From assembly GCF_002794255.1 (NCBI RefSeq), contig NZ_PGGW01000058.1, positions 292,624 through 356,623 of the forward strand: DNA of 64,000 nucleotides, given 5' to 3'. A program made the position numbers and the translations under genes. Origin of the DNA: Streptomyces carminius (lineage in GTDB: Bacteria; Actinomycetota; Actinomycetes; Streptomycetales; Streptomycetaceae). Below are positions 8,458 to 17,165 of the stretch, piece by piece. A model generated the notes under the pieces. It did not search any database, was not told the DNA's origin, and was given only the letters and a program-made list of their open reading frames with translations. Positions within the stretch are counted from its first letter, which is position 1; each line of letters opens with the position of its first letter.

Positions 8458-9282
8458 ATGCAGTCCACCCCCCGCACCGCCGTCCGTGAGACCGCCGGCG
8501 CCACGGCCCGCCGCCCGCTGCCGTCCGGCCGCCGGCTGGCCGCCGCCGGTGCCGCCGCCACCGCCTGCGCCCTCGTCCTCGCCGGACCCGCCGCCGCCCA
8601 TGTCTCCGTACCGGGCACGGCGGAGCAGGGCGGCTACGCCACCGTCGACGTCAAGGTCCCCAACGAGCGCGACAACGCCTCCACCGTGAAGGTGGAGGTC
8701 ACCCTCCCGGCCGAGCACCCGATCGCCTCGGTGATGCCCCAGCCGGTGCCCGGCTGGGACGTGGAGGTCACCAGGACCAAGCTGGACAAGCCGCTGGAGC
8801 TCCACGGCCGGCAGCTCAAGGAGGTGCCCTCCAAGATCACCTGGACGGAGACCGGCGGCGGCATCCAGCCGGGCACCTTCCAGCAGTTCCCCCTCTCCGT
8901 CGGGCAGCTCCCCGAGGACGTGGACCGGCTCGTCCTCAAGGCCGTCCAGACGTACAGCAACGAGGAGGTCGTGCGCTGGATCGAGGAGCCGCCCGCCGAG
9001 GGCGGCGAGGAGCCGGAGCACCCGGCGCCCGTGCTGAAGCTGGTCCCGCCCGCCGACGAGGCGGGCGGCGAGGACGGCGACGGCGCCGACAACGCGGCGG
9101 CACCCGCCGCCGACAAGGACGGCGACGGCGCGGACGGCGACGAGACGGAGAACGCCGCCGCGGAGAACGGCGGCACCGACACCACCGCCCGTGTCCTCGG
9201 CGTCCTCGGCATCCTCGCCGGCGCCGGCGGCATCGCCTTCGGCGTGCTGGCCGGACGCCGCCGCACCACCACCACCGCCTGA
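8458..9282 (+). CDS. ycnI: YcnI-family (DUF1775) copper-binding membrane-anchored protein
   Basis: ATG 8458 has GAGGAG 12-17 bases upstream; an upstream extension to 8398 has no ribosome site. The signal peptide (to ~43) ends AAAHVSVPG, so the mature protein begins with the N-terminal histidine that in YcnI binds copper. The Ig-like DUF1775 domain covers ~44-185 with the conserved tryptophan in ITWTETGGGI. An Asp/Glu/Ala-rich linker (~195-245) leads to a C-terminal membrane helix and RRR stop-transfer (~250-274). Function: extracytoplasmic copper binding, usually encoded with CopC/CopD, as here. A strong hairpin follows. Confidence 0.9.
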   Translation: MQSTPRTAVRETAGATARRPLPSGRRLAAAGAAATACALVLAGPAAAHVSVPGTAEQGGYATVDVKVPNERDNASTVKVEVTLPAEHPIASVMPQPVPGWDVEVTRTKLDKPLELHGRQLKEVPSKITWTETGGGIQPGTFQQFPLSVGQLPEDVDRLVLKAVQTYSNEEVVRWIEEPPAEGGEEPEHPAPVLKLVPPADEAGGEDGDGADNAAAPAADKDGDGADGDETENAAAENGGTDTTARVLGVLGILAGAGGIAFGVLAGRRRTTTTA

Positions 9283-9293
9283 CGGCCGCGAGG

Positions 9294-9344
9294 CCCGGGA
9301 GGGGCCCGCGCCCCCGCGCACCGCGGGGCCGGGCCCCTCCCGGG
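9294..9344 (+). terminator. Strong hairpin between ycnI and the Sco gene
   Basis: A 15-bp perfect outer stem (9294-9308 with 9330-9344) encloses a second GC-rich stem. It should end most ycnI transcripts or act as an attenuator for the downstream Sco operon. Confidence 0.8.
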
Positions 9345-9384
9345 GCCGCGCGCCGGCATCCACCGACAGCAGGAAAGAACCAGA

Positions 9385-10077
9385 ATGCACCACATCCCGC
9401 GCCACCACCCCCGGCGCGCCCGCCGTACCGCGGCGCTGGCCCTCGCCGCCGCGCTGCTCGCCGTGACCACCGCCGCCTGCGGCTCCTCCGGCAGCGGCTC
9501 CGGCGGCTCCGGCGACACAGCAGCCGTGTCGGAGCCCACCGGCTCCGTGAAGCGGGGCACCGTCCTGAGCAACCCCTTCGACAAGCCCGATCTGGTCCTC
9601 ACCGACACGCGGGGCGAGACCTACGAGCTGATCGAGGAGACCCGGGGCCGGCCGACCCTGGTCTACTTCGGCTACACCCACTGCCCCGACGTCTGCCCGC
9701 TGACGATGAGCAACATCGCCGTGGCGAAGTCCAAGCTGCCGGAGGCCGACCAGGAGAAGCTGCGGGTCGTCTTCATCACCTCCGACCCCGAGCGCGACAC
9801 CCCCGCCTCGCTCGGGAAGTGGCTGCGCGCCCAGGACCCCGACTTCACCGGGCTCACCGGCGACTTCGACACCATCCAGGCCGGCGCCCGCACCCTGGGC
9901 ATCAGTCTGGAGCCGCCGGTGGTGGAGGAGGACGGCGACGTCGTCTCCTCCCACGGCACCCAGGTGCTCGCCTTCCTGCCGAAGGACGACAAGGCGCACG
10001 TGCTGTACACCTCGGACGTGCCCGTCGAGGTCTACGAGCAGGACCTGCCCAAGCTGGTGAAGGGGGAGCTGCCGTGA
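9385..10077 (+). CDS. Sco1/SenC/PrrC copper chaperone lipoprotein
   Basis: A 230-residue lipoprotein: signal with lipobox VTTAAC (Cys ~32), Gly/Ser linker, then a thioredoxin-like Sco domain (~60-228). The copper site is visible as THCPDVCPLT (CxxxC, ~107) plus the distal histidine in SSHGTQVLAF (~190). Sco proteins deliver copper to the CuA site of cytochrome c oxidase on the outer face of the membrane. The stop codon overlaps the start of the PCuAC gene (GTGA), so the two are translationally coupled. From the literature I recall, Streptomyces lividans Sco works with an ECuC partner from the same operon. Confidence 0.93.
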   Translation: MHHIPRHHPRRARRTAALALAAALLAVTTAACGSSGSGSGGSGDTAAVSEPTGSVKRGTVLSNPFDKPDLVLTDTRGETYELIEETRGRPTLVYFGYTHCPDVCPLTMSNIAVAKSKLPEADQEKLRVVFITSDPERDTPASLGKWLRAQDPDFTGLTGDFDTIQAGARTLGISLEPPVVEEDGDVVSSHGTQVLAFLPKDDKAHVLYTSDVPVEVYEQDLPKLVKGELP

Positions 10078-10619
10078 CCCGGCCGCGCACCCCCGGCGCC
10101 CCCGGTACCCGCCGCGCCCGACGGGGCGCCGCGCTGCTGGCCGCCGCGCTGCTCGCCGCGGGCACGACCGCCTGCGGCTCCGGCACGGAGACGCAGGAGA
10201 CGGGGACGGGGACGGGGGCGGAGACGGCGGGACCGGAGCTGACCGTCGAGGGCGCTTACATGCCCGAGCCGGTGACCACCGACACCGCGGGCGGCTTCCT
10301 GGTCGTCCACAACAGTGGCGGCAGCGACGACGCGCTCACCTCGGCGACCAGCGCCATCGCGAACGAGGTGCAGATCCACCGCACCGACGGCGGGCGGATG
10401 GAGCGGGTCGCCTCGCTGCCCGTGCCCGCGGACGGCGCCCTGGAGCTCAGCCGCGGCGGCAACCACCTGATGTTCATGGACCTCGACCGCAGACCCGAGA
10501 AGGGCGAGAAGGTCACGGTGGAGCTGCGGTTCGAGAAGTCCGACCCGATCGAGATCGAGATCCCCGTCGAGGCGACCAACCACGTCCCCACCCACTCCCC
10601 CCACACCCACGAGCAGTGA
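10074..10619 (+). CDS. PCuAC-type (DUF461) copper chaperone lipoprotein
   Basis: GTG 10074 overlaps the Sco stop (GTGA), the natural start; frames extending further upstream lie inside Sco. The 181-residue product has a lipobox AAGTTAC (Cys ~35), then the PCuAC beta-sandwich (~60-165). Copper ligands are visible: AYMPEP (Met), QIHRTDGGRM (His, Met) and NHLMFM (HxM). A short His-containing tail (PTHSPHTH) follows. Expected role: capture Cu(I) outside the cell membrane and pass it to Sco or directly to the oxidase. Part of a coupled Sco-PCuAC-CopCD block. Confidence 0.92.
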   Translation: MTRPRTPGAPGTRRARRGAALLAAALLAAGTTACGSGTETQETGTGTGAETAGPELTVEGAYMPEPVTTDTAGGFLVVHNSGGSDDALTSATSAIANEVQIHRTDGGRMERVASLPVPADGALELSRGGNHLMFMDLDRRPEKGEKVTVELRFEKSDPIEIEIPVEATNHVPTHSPHTHEQ

Positions 10620-10629
10620 GGTCACCGCC

Positions 10630-12867
10630 ATGACCACCGCCGTCCCCCGCACCGCGCACCGCTCCCCCACCCCGTCGCGCGCCCGGTCGCGCGCCCGGGC
10701 CCGCACCGCCCTGCTGGCCGTCCTGCTCGCCGCGTTCGGCCTGCTCGGCCAGTTCGGCGGCGCGGCCCCGGCCGCCGCGCACGCCGTCCTGACCGAGAGC
10801 GACCCGGGGGAGGGCGAGGTGGTCACCCACGCGCCGGAGGAGGTGACGCTGACCTTCACCGAGAGCGTGGCGCTGTCGGACGACTCCATCCGCGTCCTGG
10901 CGCCGGACGGCGAGCGGGTGGACGACGGCGAACCGGGGGAGCGGTCCGACGGGGCGGGCGGCGGGGAGGGCTTCCACTACGCGGTGGGCCTGCGCGGCGG
11001 CCTCGCCGACGGCACGTACACCGTGGCCTGGCGGGTGGTCTCGGCCGACAGCCACCCCATCGCGGGCGGCTTCACCTTCTCCGTCGGGGCGCCCTCCGAG
11101 ACCTCCGTCTCCCTCTCCGCCGAGGAGCCGGGCGGCGGCCTGGTCGGCGCGCTGTACGACATCGCCCGCTACGCCGCCTACACCGGCTTCGTGCTGCTCG
11201 TCGGTGGGGCGGTCTTCGTACTGGCCTGCTGGCCCGGCGCCGCCCGGCTCCGGGCGGTGCAGCGCCTGGTGGTGGGCGGCTGGCTCGCCCTGACCGCCGC
11301 CACCATCGCGGCCCTGCTGCTGCGCGGCCCGTACACCGGCTCGGGCCGGCTGGGCGACGCCCTCGACGCGGACGGGCTCCGGGCGGTGCTGGAGACCCGG
11401 CCGGGCACGGCGCTGGTGTCCAGACTGCTGCTGCTCGCGGTGGCGGCGCTGTTCGTCTCGGTGCTCTTCGGGATGTACGCCCGGCTGACCGCCGGCGGGA
11501 CGGGCGACGAGGCACGTGACGGGGAGACCGGCGGATCCGGGGACACCGGGAACACCGGGGAGGGGCGGGGGCCGCGAGACCGGCGCGAGCTGCTCCTCGG
11601 GCTGGCCGTCGGCGGTACGGTCGGCGCCGTCGGACTGGCCGCCACCTGGGCCCTGGCCGAGCACGCCTCGACCGGCATCCAGACCGGGGTGGCGATTCCG
11701 GTGGACATCCTCCACCTGCTCGCCGTGGCCGTCTGGCTGGGCGGGCTGGCCACCCTGCTGACCGCCCTGTGGCGGGGTCCCGCCGTACCCGCCGGGGCGG
11801 TACGCCGCTTCTCGGGGCTCGCCCTGGGCGGTGTGGCCGTCCTCGCGGCCACCGGTCTGTACCAGTCGTGGCGGCAGGTCGGCAGCTGGTCGGCGCTCAC
11901 CTCCACCGACTACGGGCGGCTGCTGCTGCTCAAGGTCGGCCTGGTGGCGCTGCTGGTCGCGCTCGCCCGCCACTCCCGCCGCTGGACCGCGCGGCTGGCG
12001 GACACGGCTCCCGCACCGGCGGCCGCGGACACCGCAGGGACCGCAGGCACCGCAGGCACCGCAGGCACCGCGGAGACCGCGCCCGGGACGGCCGCGGAGA
12101 CGGAGCCGGAAGCAGGGGAGAGGAAGGGGACGGCGTCGGCGGAGGCCCCGGAGGAGAAGCGGAGCGAGCGGCGGGAGACCGCCCCCGCGGTGGCCGGGGC
12201 GACCGCCGCGACCGCCGAGTCCGCCCCGGAGCGGGCGGGCGGGGACGGCTCCGGCGTTCCGGGCGGTCCGGAGGACGCCCCGACCGCCGAGCGCGCCGCC
12301 CAGCTCGCGCGCCAGCGGGCCGCCGCCGACACCGCGCGCCGCCGCCGGGAGCGCGACGCGGACCTCCCGCGCACCGGGCTGCGACGGTCGGTGCTCGCCG
12401 AGGCGGCCGTCGCGGCGGCCGTCCTCGTCGTGACGACCCTGCTCACCGGCACCGAGCCGGCCCGTACGACGCAGGCCGCCGCCAGTGCCCGGGAGGCGGC
12501 GGAGCACTCGGCCGTGGGTTCGGGCACACTGACACTGCTCACCCCCTTCGACACCGGCGGCCAGGACGGCAAGGGCTCGGCCGAGCTCGAGATCGACCCC
12601 GGCCGCAAGGGCGACAACACCGTCCGGCTGCTCATCACCGGCCCCGACGGCCGGCAGCCCATGGACGTACCGGAGGTGCGGCTGGCCTTCACCCTGGAGG
12701 CCCAGGACATCGGCCCGCTGACCGCCGAGCTGACCGAGGACGGCACGGGACGCTGGACGGCCACCGGACTCCAGCTGCCCATGTCCGGGGTCTGGGAGGC
12801 CGCCGTCACCGTACGGACCTCGGACATCGACCAGGTGACCGAGCGGATGACCTTCCTGCTCCCCTGA
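10630..12867 (+). CDS. CopC-CopD fusion, copper import/resistance membrane protein
   Basis: A 745-residue protein starting 10 bases after the PCuAC stop. Domains in order: signal peptide (to ~51), CopC beta-barrel (~52-155) with the mature N-terminal histidine AAHAVLTESDP and the second copper site SADSHPIAGG; CopD membrane domain (~180-450) with about eight helices; a highly charged Ala/Glu/Arg-rich cytoplasmic insert (~455-600) containing four tandem TAG-type triplets; a further helix (~600); and a C-terminal YtkA-like extracytoplasmic domain (~630-745). It would bind copper outside and move it across the membrane. Same operon as Sco and PCuAC. Confidence 0.92.
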   Translation: MTTAVPRTAHRSPTPSRARSRARARTALLAVLLAAFGLLGQFGGAAPAAAHAVLTESDPGEGEVVTHAPEEVTLTFTESVALSDDSIRVLAPDGERVDDGEPGERSDGAGGGEGFHYAVGLRGGLADGTYTVAWRVVSADSHPIAGGFTFSVGAPSETSVSLSAEEPGGGLVGALYDIARYAAYTGFVLLVGGAVFVLACWPGAARLRAVQRLVVGGWLALTAATIAALLLRGPYTGSGRLGDALDADGLRAVLETRPGTALVSRLLLLAVAALFVSVLFGMYARLTAGGTGDEARDGETGGSGDTGNTGEGRGPRDRRELLLGLAVGGTVGAVGLAATWALAEHASTGIQTGVAIPVDILHLLAVAVWLGGLATLLTALWRGPAVPAGAVRRFSGLALGGVAVLAATGLYQSWRQVGSWSALTSTDYGRLLLLKVGLVALLVALARHSRRWTARLADTAPAPAAADTAGTAGTAGTAGTAETAPGTAAETEPEAGERKGTASAEAPEEKRSERRETAPAVAGATAATAESAPERAGGDGSGVPGGPEDAPTAERAAQLARQRAAADTARRRRERDADLPRTGLRRSVLAEAAVAAAVLVVTTLLTGTEPARTTQAAASAREAAEHSAVGSGTLTLLTPFDTGGQDGKGSAELEIDPGRKGDNTVRLLITGPDGRQPMDVPEVRLAFTLEAQDIGPLTAELTEDGTGRWTATGLQLPMSGVWEAAVTVRTSDIDQVTERMTFLLP

Positions 12868-12925
12868 CCCCCGTGATCACGCACCGCCACGAGAACCGCC
12901 ACGAGAACCGAGACACCGCAGGCCC

Positions 12926-14233
12926 ATGAAACGCCACCGCACCGCCGAGTCAGCCGAGCCCACCGAGTCAGCCGAACCCACCGCACCCACCGCACCCGCC
13001 GGCCCGTCCCGCCGCCGGGTGCTCGGCGCCGCGGGCGCGGCGGGCACCGCCGGGCTGGCGCTCGGCGCGGCCGGCGGCGCCCTGGCCACGTCCGCCGCGG
13101 CCGAACCGCCCACCGCCCTGGCCACCGTCGGGCGGCGCCGGATCGCCTTCCACGGCACGCACCAGCCGGGCATCACCGAGGCGGCGCAGGCACACGGCCA
13201 TCTGCTCGCCTTCGACCTGGTGGCGGGCGCGGGCCGGAAGGAGGCCGCGGCACTGCTGCGCCGCTGGTCGCGGGTGGCCGGGGCGCTGATGGCGGGCGAG
13301 GTGCCGCCCGGCAGGCTGCCCGACACCGGGATCGCCCTGGACGCCGGGCCGTCCGCCCTCACCGTCACCTTCGGCTTCGGCCGGACCTTCTTCGACCGCA
13401 CCGGCCTGGCCGCGCACCGCCCGGCCGCGCTGGAGCCGCTGCCCCCGTTCTCCGCCGACGCGCTCGACCCGAAGCGCTCCGACGGCGACCTGTGGGTGCA
13501 GATCGGCGCCGACGACGCCCCGGTGGCCTTCCACGCGCTGCGCGCCCTCCAGCGCGAGGCGGCCGGGACGGCCCGGGTGCGCTGGCAGATGAGCGGCTTC
13601 AACCGTTCCCCCGGTGCCACCGCCGCCCCCCGCACCGCCCGCAACCTGATGGGCCAGATCGACGGCACCAACAATCCCAGGGAGACCGACGAGGACTTCG
13701 GGCGGCGGGTCTTCGTGCCCGCCGGCGGCGAGCCGGGCTGGATGGCGGACGGCTCGTACGCGGTGCTGCGCCGCATCCGGATGCTGCTGGACGACTGGGA
13801 GCGCGTCCCGCTCGCCGACCAGGAGAAGGTGATCGGCCGCCGCAAGTCGGACGGCGCCCCGCTCTCGGCCGGCCCCGACGGCACCGAGACCACCCCGGTG
13901 GACCTGGCGGGCCGGACCGCCGACGGCGAGCTCGCCGTCGCCGCCGACGCCCACGTGCGGGTGACGGCGCCGGAGACCAACGGCGGCGCGGCGATGCTGC
14001 GGCGCTCCTTCTCCTACCACGACGGCTTCCGCGACGACGGCGCCCCGGACGCCGGACTGCTGTTCGTCGCCTGGCAGGCGGATCCGCTGCGCGGCTTCGT
14101 GCCCGTGCAGCGCAAGCTGGACCGGGGTGACGCGCTGTCCCGTTTCCTCCGCCACGAGGCGAGCGCGCTGTTCGCGGTGCCGGGCGGAGCCGAGAAGGGC
14201 GGGTACGTGGGGCAGCGGCTGTTCGAGGGCTGA
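12926..14233 (+). CDS. Tat-exported Dyp-type heme peroxidase (DtpA/EfeB-like)
   Basis: A 435-residue enzyme. The N-terminus has a repeated Ser/Ala/Glu/Pro/Thr segment, then the Tat motif SRRRVLG (~30) and hydrophobic stretch ending near TSAAAEPP. The Dyp fold (~70-430) shows the family mark GQIDGTNNP (distal Asp, ~246), and GSYAVLRRIRM (~272), RRSFSYHDG (~356). It should use peroxide to oxidise extracellular substrates with a heme cofactor. It follows the CopC-CopD gene by 58 bases, in line with my memory of S. lividans DtpA, encoded beside the Sco operon and linked to GlxA maturation. An iron-uptake EfeB role is the alternative, but no efeU/efeO is adjacent. Confidence 0.9.
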   Translation: MKRHRTAESAEPTESAEPTAPTAPAGPSRRRVLGAAGAAGTAGLALGAAGGALATSAAAEPPTALATVGRRRIAFHGTHQPGITEAAQAHGHLLAFDLVAGAGRKEAAALLRRWSRVAGALMAGEVPPGRLPDTGIALDAGPSALTVTFGFGRTFFDRTGLAAHRPAALEPLPPFSADALDPKRSDGDLWVQIGADDAPVAFHALRALQREAAGTARVRWQMSGFNRSPGATAAPRTARNLMGQIDGTNNPRETDEDFGRRVFVPAGGEPGWMADGSYAVLRRIRMLLDDWERVPLADQEKVIGRRKSDGAPLSAGPDGTETTPVDLAGRTADGELAVAADAHVRVTAPETNGGAAMLRRSFSYHDGFRDDGAPDAGLLFVAWQADPLRGFVPVQRKLDRGDALSRFLRHEASALFAVPGGAEKGGYVGQRLFEG

Positions 14234-14275
14234 GATCCGGGCCGGGGCCGCCGCCCGCACGGCTACTGTGGCCGT

Positions 14276-15214
14276 ATGTCTCCCGCGAGCCGCTACACCT
14301 ATCTGGGCCCCGAGGGCACCTTCACCGAGGCCGCGCTCCGCACGCTTCCGGAGGCGGCCACCCGTGAGCTGGTGCCGATGGTGTCGGTGCCCGCCGCGCT
14401 GGACGCCGTGCGCAACGGGGAGGCGGGCGGCTCCCTGGTGCCGATCGAGAACTCGGTGGAGGGCGGGGTCACCGCGACCCTGGACGAGCTGGCCGCCGGC
14501 CGGCCGCTGATGATCTACCGCGAGGTGCTGCTGCCGATCGCGTTCGCGCTGCTGGTGCGGCCGGGCACCGCGCTGGAGTCGGTCAAGACGGTGACCGGGC
14601 ACCCGGTGGCCCAGGCGCAGGTGCGCCGCTGGCTGGCGAAGCACCTGCCGGACGCCCAGTGGGAGTCGGCGGCCTCCAACGCGGACGGCGCCCGGCTGGT
14701 GCAGGAGGGGCGGTACGACGCGGCGTTCGCGGGGGAGTTCGCGGCGGCGCGGTACGGGCTGGCGCCGCTGGTGACCGGCATCCACGACGCGCCCAACGCC
14801 CAGACGCGGTTCGTGCTGGTCGGACGGCCCGGGCGGCCCGCGGCGCGGACGGGCGCGGACAAGACCTCGGTGGTGCTGTGGCTCGGCGACGACCACCCGG
14901 GCGCGCTGCTGGAGCTGCTCCAGGAGTTCGCGGTGCGGGGCGTCAACCTGGTGCGGATCGAGTCCCGGCCGACGGGGCAGGGGATCGGCCGGTACTGCTT
15001 CTCGGTGGATGCCGAGGGGCACATCACCGACCGGCGGGTGGGCGAGGCGCTGATGGGGCTGCGGCGGATCTGTCCGAAGGTGCGCTTCCTGGGGTCGTAT
15101 CCGCGGGCGGGCGCCGAGCCGTCGCAGACCGCGCCGCTGCGGCCGGGGACGACGGACACGGAGTTCGCCGAGGCGTCGGACTGGCTGACGCGCTGCATCG
15201 ACGGCCGCGCCTGA
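14276..15214 (+). CDS. pheA: Prephenate dehydratase
   Basis: A 312-residue cytoplasmic enzyme converting prephenate to phenylpyruvate in phenylalanine synthesis. The N-terminal PDT domain (~5-185) shows YLGPEGTFTEAAL, VPIENSVEGGV and the catalytic-region NAQTRFVLVGR; the C-terminal ACT domain (~205-285) contains LVRIESRPTG, the phenylalanine-binding ESRP motif. The ATG lies just after a TACTGT-like -10 sequence (14263), so translation may be leaderless. A small hairpin follows the stop. Confidence 0.95.
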   Translation: MSPASRYTYLGPEGTFTEAALRTLPEAATRELVPMVSVPAALDAVRNGEAGGSLVPIENSVEGGVTATLDELAAGRPLMIYREVLLPIAFALLVRPGTALESVKTVTGHPVAQAQVRRWLAKHLPDAQWESAASNADGARLVQEGRYDAAFAGEFAAARYGLAPLVTGIHDAPNAQTRFVLVGRPGRPAARTGADKTSVVLWLGDDHPGALLELLQEFAVRGVNLVRIESRPTGQGIGRYCFSVDAEGHITDRRVGEALMGLRRICPKVRFLGSYPRAGAEPSQTAPLRPGTTDTEFAEASDWLTRCIDGRA

Positions 15215-15218
15215 GCTC

Positions 15219-15236
15219 CCCGGGCGGAAGCCCGGG
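15219..15236 (+). terminator. Short hairpin after pheA
   Basis: A 7-bp GC stem (15219-15225 with 15230-15236) with loop GGAA, starting five bases after the stop codon. Confidence 0.6.
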
Positions 15237-15325
15237 AAACCCGGAAGAGACCCGGAAGGCCCGGAAGGGCCCTGGGGACAGCCGGAGAAGGCCGGGAGAG
15301 CGGCGCCGGAGCCCTCTTTCCGGAG

Positions 15326-15636
15326 TTATCCACAGGGGCGCGGGCGGCCTGTGCACAACCCGGCCCGGAAAACCGTCACTTCGCCCAAAAACCGAAATCA
15401 TCAACACATCGCCCAGAACCGAGCAGATCTCCGCTCCATACGGCAATTCACTTGATCGGCACTTGCCCTACAACCGGAAGGGCGGCCTTTTCGCCCGCAA
15501 GGGCGTGTAGCGGTGGCGGCAAAGGGGAATCCATGGCCGGGCACATCCCCCGGCAGACCGTATCGCCGGTTCTTCCACAGGATTTCCCCGCCCCCTGTGG
15601 ACAACTCCAGGGCTCTCTCCTGCGACCTGTGGATAA
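15326..15636. promoter_or_regulatory. Cluster of DnaA boxes in the pheA-serS gap
   Basis: Three perfect boxes: TTATCCACA at 15326-15334 (+), TTGTCCACA at 15596-15604 (-) and TTATCCACA at 15628-15636 (-). Two weaker ones: TTGTGCACA at 15350-15358 (-) and TCTTCCACA at 15571-15579 (+). The 15215-15863 gap has no credible gene. It also holds a relatively AT-rich stretch (15375-15480) and two copies of AATTCACTTGA (15445-15455, 15751-15761). Position next to serS fits the D78 DnaA-box cluster described in S. coelicolor (from memory), which titrates DnaA and limits replication initiation. A serS promoter must also lie here (TTGACG at 15758 is a candidate -35). Confidence 0.8.
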
Positions 15637-15863
15637 CTTGCGCCGGCCGGCCCCGCCGCCCGCGTCCACCGCCCGCCGCCCGGCGACATCGCCGGAGCGG
15701 AATTCCGTCCCCCCGGCGCCCGCCGCCCACTCGGCACGGTGACAACTGCGAATTCACTTGACGGCAGTCATTCCGTAAGCCGAGCAATGGACAAAAAGGG
15801 CAAAAGCTCACGTACCGCCATATCGAGTCGAGCGCGACGCCCGCCCCCCGGTACCCTGGCCGC

Positions 15864-17165
15864 GTGATTGACCTTCGTCTGCTCCGTGAGGACCCCGACC
15901 GTGTGCGCGCCTCGCAGCGCGCCCGTGGAGAGGACGTCGGCCTCGTCGACGCCCTGCTCTCCGCCGACGAGCGGCGCAGGTCGTCCGGCGCCCGCTTCGA
16001 CCAGCTCCGCGCCGAGCAGAAGCAGCTCGGCAAGCTGATCCCGAAGGCCGCCGGCGAGGAGAAGGCCGGGCTGCTGAAGAAGACGGGCGAGCTGTCCGCC
16101 GCCGTCAAGGCCGCCGACGCCGAGCGGGACGAGGCCGACGCCGAGACCCAGCGGCTGCTCCTCCAGCTCGGCAACCTCGTCCACCCCGAGGTCCCCGTCG
16201 GCGGCGAGGACGACTTCACCGTCCGCGAGACGCACGGCACCCCGCGCGACTTCGCCGCCGAGGGCTTCGAGCCCAAGGACCACCTGGAGCTCGGCCAGAC
16301 CCTCGGCGCCATCGACGTCGAGCGCGGCGCCAAGGTCTCCGGGTCGCGCTTCTACTACCTCACCGGCGTCGGCGCCCTGCTGGAGCTGGCCCTGGTCAAC
16401 GCCGCGATCGCGCAGGCCACCGAGGCGGGCTTCACCGCCATGCTGACCCCGGCGCTGGTCAAGCCGCGCGCCATGGAGGGCACCGGCTTCCTCGGCCAGG
16501 CCGCCGAGAACGTCTACCACCTGGAGAAGGACGACTACTACCTCGTCGGCACCTCCGAGGTCCCGCTCGCCGCCTACCACATGGACGAGATCCTCGACGG
16601 GGAGAAGCTGCCCCTGCGCTACGCCGGCTTCTCGCCGTGCTTCCGCCGCGAGGCCGGCACGTACGGCAAGGACACCCGGGGCATCTTCCGCGTCCACCAG
16701 TTCGACAAGGTGGAGATGTTCTCCTACGTCGCCCCCGAGGACTCCGAGGCGGAGCACGCGCGGCTGCTGGAGTGGGAGAAGCAGTGGCTGAACGCCCTGG
16801 AGCTGCCGTTCCGGGTGATCGACGTCGCCACCGGCGACCTGGGCGCCTCCGCCTCGCGGAAGTTCGACTGCGAGGCGTGGATCCCCACCCAGGGCAGGTA
16901 CCGCGAGCTGACCTCCGCCTCCAACTGCAACGAGTTCCAGGCCCGGCGGCTGTCCGTCCGGATGCGCGAGGAGGCCGGGGACGGCGGAGACGGCAAGAGG
17001 AGGGTCCGTCCGCTGGCCACCCTCAACGGCACGCTGTGCGCGGTGCCCCGCACCATCGTCGCCCTGCTGGAGAACCACCAGCGGGCCGACGGCTCGGTCC
17101 GGGTCCCGGAGATCCTCCGGCCGTACCTGGGCGGCCGCGAGGCGCTGGAACCCGTCGGCCGGTGA
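15864..17165 (+). CDS. serS: Seryl-tRNA synthetase
   Basis: A 433-residue class II synthetase charging tRNA-Ser. GTG start MIDLRLLRED is the family N-terminus. The coiled-coil tRNA-binding arm (~1-105) is followed by the catalytic core: motif 2 around FRREAGTYGKDTRGIFRVHQF (shown in part; ~260) and motif 3 near TLNGTLCAVPRTIVALLENH (~383). A short charged insert (EEAGDGGDGKRR, ~370) precedes motif 3. The stop overlaps the start of the HAD gene (GTGA), indicating translational coupling. Confidence 0.97.
   Translation: MIDLRLLREDPDRVRASQRARGEDVGLVDALLSADERRRSSGARFDQLRAEQKQLGKLIPKAAGEEKAGLLKKTGELSAAVKAADAERDEADAETQRLLLQLGNLVHPEVPVGGEDDFTVRETHGTPRDFAAEGFEPKDHLELGQTLGAIDVERGAKVSGSRFYYLTGVGALLELALVNAAIAQATEAGFTAMLTPALVKPRAMEGTGFLGQAAENVYHLEKDDYYLVGTSEVPLAAYHMDEILDGEKLPLRYAGFSPCFRREAGTYGKDTRGIFRVHQFDKVEMFSYVAPEDSEAEHARLLEWEKQWLNALELPFRVIDVATGDLGASASRKFDCEAWIPTQGRYRELTSASNCNEFQARRLSVRMREEAGDGGDGKRRVRPLATLNGTLCAVPRTIVALLENHQRADGSVRVPEILRPYLGGREALEPVGR

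Noticed and set aside
10513..12507. 664-codon open frame on the minus strand
   Set aside because: Antisense to the CopC-CopD fusion, which has unmistakable domains.
12968..15022. 684-codon open frame on the minus strand
   Set aside because: Antisense to the Dyp peroxidase and pheA.
15326..15636. Replication origin (oriC)
   Set aside because: Only about five boxes and no dnaA or dnaN neighbour; Streptomyces oriC has far more boxes.
15215..15863. T-box or other riboswitch upstream of serS
   Set aside because: No T-box core sequence or specifier hairpin could be found; the DnaA boxes explain the conserved parts better.
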